Source of the DNA: JBGZFC01 sp964346495
Lineage (GTDB): Bacteria > Bacteroidota > Bacteroidia > Bacteroidales > Dysgonomonadaceae
Assembly: GCA_964346495.1 (NCBI GenBank)
Contig: CAYFUW010000048.1
Coordinates: forward strand, 1 to 15,955
DNA: 15,955 bases
Direction of reading: 5' to 3'
Shown here in pieces: positions 12,325 through 15,955 of this stretch. Each line of letters starts with the position of its first letter. The first letter of the stretch is position 1. A program made the translations under genes and the position numbers. The notes beneath the pieces were generated by a model. That model ran no database searches. It saw nothing but the letters and a program-made list of their open reading frames with translations, and was not told the origin of the DNA.

Positions 12325-13710
12325 ATGTCAAATATTATTACAGCAATCTCCACCGCACCCGGAATGGGTGCAATTGCCGTTGTCCGATTATCGGGAGAGG
12401 GGAGTATTGCTTTAACAGACAGAGTTTTTCAATCGCTTTCTGGAAAGAAGTTAGTCGATTTAAAACCGAATAGTGCCACTTTTGGTAAAATTATTCGGGA
12501 AAATGAGGTGTTGGACGAAGTGGTTGTAACCGTTTTTCATGCACCGCACTCTTTCACTGGCGAAGAGACGGTAGAGATTTCGTGTCACGGCTCTGTCTAT
12601 ATTCAACAGAAAATTGTAGAGTTGTTACTTGCCGAAGGTGCAAGATTGGCACAAGCCGGCGAGTTTACTCGTCGTGCTTTTAAAAACGGCAAATTCGATT
12701 TAAGTCAAGCTGAGGCGGTAGCCGATTTAATTGCATCTACGTCGCGAGCATCGCATCGGGTAGCGATGAATCAGATGCGTGGCGGTTTTGCTCACAAATT
12801 GGCTCAATTGCGTGATAAACTGTTACAATTTGTATCGTTGATTGAGTTGGAACTCGATTTTTCGGAGGAGGATGTAGAGTTTGCCAATCGTGAGCATTTG
12901 TATGAGTTGACCGAAAATATAGAATTTGAAATTAGCAAGCTGGCAGATTCATTTCAATTGGGAAATGCCATAAAACACGGTATTCCCGTTGCGATTATCG
13001 GGGAGACCAATGCCGGAAAATCGACTTTACTCAACTTGCTTCTGAACGAAGAGAAAGCTATCGTTTCCGATATTCACGGAACAACCCGCGATGTGATTGA
13101 AGATACCGTAAATATTGGCGGAGTAACCTTCCGTTTTATCGATACTGCCGGAATCAGACACACGACGGATACAATTGAGTCGTTGGGAATTGAGCGTACA
13201 TTTCAGAAAATAGAGCAGGCGAGTATCGTGTTGTGGATGATTGATTTGACCACTTCCGACAAAGAGATTGAAGCATTGGCTCAATCCATCGTTCCTAAAC
13301 TCGATGAAAAACAGGTAATTCTACTATTTAATAAAGCCGATTTGTTCACATACGAACAGTTAGCTGAAAAATCAAAACTTCTTTCGGAAGTAAAAGCTGA
13401 AAGGCTATATATCTCGGCAAAAAAACATCAAAACACAAACAAACTTGTTGAAGTTTTGCTAAAAGTTGCTGAAATTCCGAGCATTGGCGAGAGTGATGTT
13501 ATTGTTACCAATCTGCGCCATTACGAAGCATTGGTAAAAGCACTGGAAGCGATTCGCCGGGTAAAAGATGGAATGGATATGGGAATCACTAGCGATTTCG
13601 TTTCGCAAGATATTCGCGAATGCATGTTCTATTTAGGCGAAATTACTGGACAAATATCTACAGATGAGGTGCTTGGTAATATCTTTAGTAAGTTTTGTAT
13701 AGGAAAGTAA
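12325..13710 (+). CDS. mnmE: tRNA modification GTPase MnmE
   Basis: At 461 residues, this is full length for the family. With MnmG, MnmE makes the 5-carboxymethylaminomethyl group at wobble U34 of certain tRNAs. The N-terminal tetrahydrofolate-binding domain (1-120) has IITAISTAPGMGAIAVVRLSG and FTGEETVEISCHG. The helical region follows. The G domain has G1 GETNAGKS (216-223), G2 GTTRD (242-246), G3 DTAG (263-266) and G4 NKAD (326-329). The C-terminus is LGNIFSKFCIGK with the catalytic Cys in FCIGK (457-461). The start ATG 12325 gives the standard N-terminus. It follows lipoprotein 2 by 37 bases; partner mnmG is not in the window. Confidence 0.98.
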   Translation: MSNIITAISTAPGMGAIAVVRLSGEGSIALTDRVFQSLSGKKLVDLKPNSATFGKIIRENEVLDEVVVTVFHAPHSFTGEETVEISCHGSVYIQQKIVELLLAEGARLAQAGEFTRRAFKNGKFDLSQAEAVADLIASTSRASHRVAMNQMRGGFAHKLAQLRDKLLQFVSLIELELDFSEEDVEFANREHLYELTENIEFEISKLADSFQLGNAIKHGIPVAIIGETNAGKSTLLNLLLNEEKAIVSDIHGTTRDVIEDTVNIGGVTFRFIDTAGIRHTTDTIESLGIERTFQKIEQASIVLWMIDLTTSDKEIEALAQSIVPKLDEKQVILLFNKADLFTYEQLAEKSKLLSEVKAERLYISAKKHQNTNKLVEVLLKVAEIPSIGESDVIVTNLRHYEALVKALEAIRRVKDGMDMGITSDFVSQDIRECMFYLGEITGQISTDEVLGNIFSKFCIGK

Positions 13711-13720
13711 TAATGCTTAC

Positions 13721-13750
13721 TCGGGAACCGGCTTTGAGCCAGTTCCCGGG
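13721..13750 (+). other. Strong hairpin between mnmE and the orphan gene
   Basis: CGGGAAC (13722-13728) pairs with GTTCCCG (13742-13748), then a C-A mismatch, then GGCT (13730-13733) pairs with AGCC (13737-13740) around a TTG loop: 11 base pairs, mostly G-C. No T-tract follows. It starts 11 bases after the mnmE stop and ends 19 bases before the next ATG. It could end or protect the mnmE transcript, or gate translation of the orphan gene. Confidence 0.65.
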
Positions 13751-13768
13751 TATTAGAAATGTGAAATT

Positions 13769-15088
13769 ATGGGAACAGACTTATATACCGTCGGAAATCA
13801 TTCAATAAAGACAAAGCATCGACAATTAGAAAATATAGCTAAGGAAGTTTGCGAAAAATTAAACTTGATAGAGTTTCCTAATAGCAACTTTTTAAGGTTA
13901 TCCAGATTGAACTCAGCGTGGTCGCCATATTCTATAAGAACTGTTAACACAAAAAGGGATTGGACATATCGATACACAGAACGTTCAAGAAGTAAATATT
14001 ATGAGTTATCTATTGATTTTAATGGTCCTTATGGATTGTATTTAATCTTATACAGACACCGTATTTGTTTTTTTGATCCACATTATAGGTATTGGCAGTG
14101 GTTTACAGATAAGCCTTGGGAAAATTACCACTTGGTAATCAATGAATGGAGGAAATACTTCTATCTGGTTGTTACAGCTTTGGGTGGTAATAGGGTTGTT
14201 TATTTGAGTGATAATGGTTCTCACTTGGATAAGTTTCGTGATGAAACGGGAAGTTTTGAAGAAACTGAAAACTCATTATTTAAAGAATTTGGTGCACCTA
14301 AAAAAAGATTTGATGAAGTTGCAAAAGATATAGATAACTCGTATTTTATCGACTATTTGGATGATATTAAATGGGACTTGCATTGTCCTACTGACCACTT
14401 AGTTCAAGAAAAAAGTGATAAAATAAGTATTGATATTGATGTAAACAAATATCGTAATCTTGAATTTGTTTTTTATCAATTCAACTATTATGCATCCAAT
14501 AATTTCTTGCTTCATAAAGTTATCGATGGAAAGTATCATTATAGGAAAGTTTTACGTTTTGAAGGTTTGATAATAAAACATTTTGGGGTTTATGATGAAA
14601 ATGAGACATTTGAATATTTATTAGATGAATATGCACCATTCCATTTCGATGAATTAGAAAAAGAACTAAAAAACGAAGGTTTTGCATATGGCATTGGAAA
14701 GCTGGTGGCATTGTATTTTAGAGGTAGAAAATCATATAATGAATGGAGAGATGCTATAGATATGCTTAATGATCTACTATATTGGGATTCTAACGGAGAC
14801 TCAGGAGTTGAAATATTGGGTGAACGAAAAGTTGAATACCATTATGATTTAATCGATATTGAAAGTTTCATTACTACCTTAAAGTTATTACGAGAAGAAT
14901 ATCAAATAAAATCCGGATTAGAGGTTTTTGAATACGATGAAAAATATAAAAAGAATCTTATTTTTAAGTTTGATAAGATAAAAGATAGATATAATGCAGA
15001 TGTCGTCTCAACTGAAAAAAGTCAACTGATAAAAGAGCGAATTAAAAAACTTCGTTTTATGTATGAAAATGAGGATAGTATTGATTAA
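13769..15088 (+). CDS. Hypothetical protein, unrecognised family
   Basis: The protein has 439 residues with no signal peptide, membrane segment or motif I can assign. The N-terminus MGTDLYTVGNHS leads into a region very rich in Tyr, Trp, Phe and His (about 55-135, for example HYRYWQWFTDKPWENYH). A mixed alpha/beta part follows with many Asp, Glu and Lys residues, and a highly charged C-terminus ends in helix-like KSQLIKERIKKLRFMYENED. The predicted location is cytoplasmic. The frame is long and uninterrupted with codon use like an AT-rich real gene, so it is probably expressed. It is preceded by the 13721-13750 hairpin and stands between mnmE and an MFS gene; neither neighbour hints at its role. 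I do not assign a function. Confidence 0.75.
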   Translation: MGTDLYTVGNHSIKTKHRQLENIAKEVCEKLNLIEFPNSNFLRLSRLNSAWSPYSIRTVNTKRDWTYRYTERSRSKYYELSIDFNGPYGLYLILYRHRICFFDPHYRYWQWFTDKPWENYHLVINEWRKYFYLVVTALGGNRVVYLSDNGSHLDKFRDETGSFEETENSLFKEFGAPKKRFDEVAKDIDNSYFIDYLDDIKWDLHCPTDHLVQEKSDKISIDIDVNKYRNLEFVFYQFNYYASNNFLLHKVIDGKYHYRKVLRFEGLIIKHFGVYDENETFEYLLDEYAPFHFDELEKELKNEGFAYGIGKLVALYFRGRKSYNEWRDAIDMLNDLLYWDSNGDSGVEILGERKVEYHYDLIDIESFITTLKLLREEYQIKSGLEVFEYDEKYKKNLIFKFDKIKDRYNADVVSTEKSQLIKERIKKLRFMYENEDSID

Positions 15089-15223
15089 CTATACCTTTTT
15101 ACATATAAAATCATCTGTTTCCCTATTTTTATATGCTTTTGAATATAATTTTAACTTTAAAATACTACATCTGGTTTCTAATTAACCATCAAGTAAAATT
15201 AGTAAAAAATTTAACACTAAAAA

Positions 15224-15255
15224 ATTGCTATAAAAACATAAAAATAGTAATTTTA
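15224..15255 (+). promoter_or_regulatory. Weak promoter candidate for the MFS gene
   Basis: ATTG (15224-15227) and TAATTTTA (15248-15255) each have one mismatch to the Bacteroidetes boxes and are 20 bases apart. The rest of the 15089-15285 spacer is AT-rich with no gene or clear terminator. Confidence 0.3.
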
Positions 15256-15285
15256 TGGCCAAATAATGTTTTAAATAATTAGCAT

Positions 15286-15955
15286 ATGATAAAAGAAAGA
15301 AAATCTACAGGAGTATTCCCGTGGGTACTGATGATTTTGATGTCATCTGTTACTTTTGTGGGAATTTTGTCAGAGTTAATGCCTTCGGGAGTTTTACCGC
15401 AAATTATGGCAGACTTAGGTATTAACGAGGTACAAGGTGGTTCATTGGTTGGGTATTATGCCATCGCATCAGCAATTTTTGGTATTCCGCTAATTTCGGC
15501 AACAGTACAATTTAATCGGAAGAATTTGTTATTGATTTTATTGCTGGGCTTTGCAATTTGTAACATTGCTTCAGGGTTGGTACACAATTATTATTTGATT
15601 CTCGCATTGCGTTTCTTAGGAGGTATTAGTGCGGGTGTTATGTGGCCCATGATTGCAGCATACGGTATGAGATTGGTTGAACCAAATCAGCAGGGAAAAG
15701 CTGTGGCGGTAATTATGGCAGGTAATACATTGGGTATAAGTCTTGGAATGCCTTTAATGACTTCTATCGGTGAAAAATTTGGTTGGCGTATCGAATTTAT
15801 TGTTTTAGGACTTTTAGTAGTTCTTATTGCTTTGCTTTCTATCTTTATGTTACCATCTGTTCCGGGTGAAAAACTTACAAAGAGCACGTCTCCATTTGCT
15901 ATGTTGAAAAACAAAGCTATTTTGTTGGTAATTCTTCTTACCTTCCTCGGCGTTT
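15286..15955 (+). CDS. MFS transporter, N-terminal part (cut by window edge)
   Basis: ATG 15286 opens a frame that runs without a stop to the right edge (223 codons seen). After the short basic start MIKERKS come about six or more hydrophobic segments. The pattern (VTFVGILSELMPSGVLPQIMADLG, GGSLVGYYAIASAIFGIP, a shortened motif A loop with FNRK at 76-79, then GGISAGVMWPMIAAYG) is that of DHA1-type 12-TM major facilitator exporters such as the AraJ/YdhP group, which move drugs, sugars or purines outward. The ELMPSGVLPQI segment in the first helix is typical of that group. The substrate is not predictable, and the C-terminal half is outside the window. An upstream ATG at 15255 stops after three codons, so 15286 is the best start. 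Confidence 0.88.
   Translation, partial: MIKERKSTGVFPWVLMILMSSVTFVGILSELMPSGVLPQIMADLGINEVQGGSLVGYYAIASAIFGIPLISATVQFNRKNLLLILLLGFAICNIASGLVHNYYLILALRFLGGISAGVMWPMIAAYGMRLVEPNQQGKAVAVIMAGNTLGISLGMPLMTSIGEKFGWRIEFIVLGLLVVLIALLSIFMLPSVPGEKLTKSTSPFAMLKNKAILLVILLTFLGV

Noticed and set aside
13721..13750. A canonical rho-independent terminator after mnmE
   Set aside because: The stem is strong but is followed by GGTATTAGAAATG rather than a run of T, so I list it only as a hairpin.
15687..15914. A 75-codon minus-strand frame at the right edge
   Set aside because: It is the antisense shadow of the MFS transporter frame.

Overview
The window looks like a chromosomal segment from a member of the Bacteroidota, most likely Bacteroidales-like. 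The clues are an AT-rich genome, a GLPGLI-family secreted protein, Bacteroidetes-type promoter motifs (TTTG, then TAnnTTTG about 20 bases on), start codons without obvious Shine-Dalgarno sequences, a SUI1 gene next to a RecB-like helicase-nuclease, and a TGS/ThrRS-like/uridine-kinase fusion. I cannot name a genus from the sequence alone.

Layout. 1-1025: a GLPGLI secreted protein and a small hairpin repeat. 1033-2203: prfB (release factor 2) with its own promoter and the autoregulatory +1 frameshift. 2208-4150: a leader made of degenerate 7-base repeats, then an SLC13/DASS transporter with internal TrkA-C domains. 4151-4622: a convergent gene-free stretch packed with heptad repeats and small hairpins. 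4623-8226 (minus): a SUI1 gene overlapping an AddA/RecB-like helicase-nuclease. 8411-10078: the nucleoside kinase fusion. 10081-10651: a small DUF559 nuclease gene bracketed by copies of a CCCC...GGGG palindromic repeat. 10672-12287: two tandem paralogous lipoproteins with one EF-hand loop and leucine-rich repeats; the first is interrupted just after its lipobox at an A AAA AAG slippery heptamer. 12325-13710: mnmE. 13769-15088: an orphan protein of unknown function. 15286 to the right edge: the start of an MFS transporter.

How the parts relate. The housekeeping genes (prfB, SUI1, helicase-nuclease, nucleoside kinase, mnmE) act in translation, tRNA modification, DNA repair and nucleotide salvage and are ordinary. 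The unusual material is the accessory DNA between them. It comprises (i) an intergenic repeat style with a strict 7-base period at several separate places, (ii) a repeat-bracketed DUF559 nuclease whose start codon and stop codon both lie in repeat copies, resembling the relation between REP sequences and RAYT nucleases, and (iii) a duplicated LRR lipoprotein locus with a conserved GNRA-loop leader hairpin, a variable 63-base repeat array and a possible -1 frameshift switch. No rRNA, tRNA, CRISPR array or classical insertion sequence was recognised.
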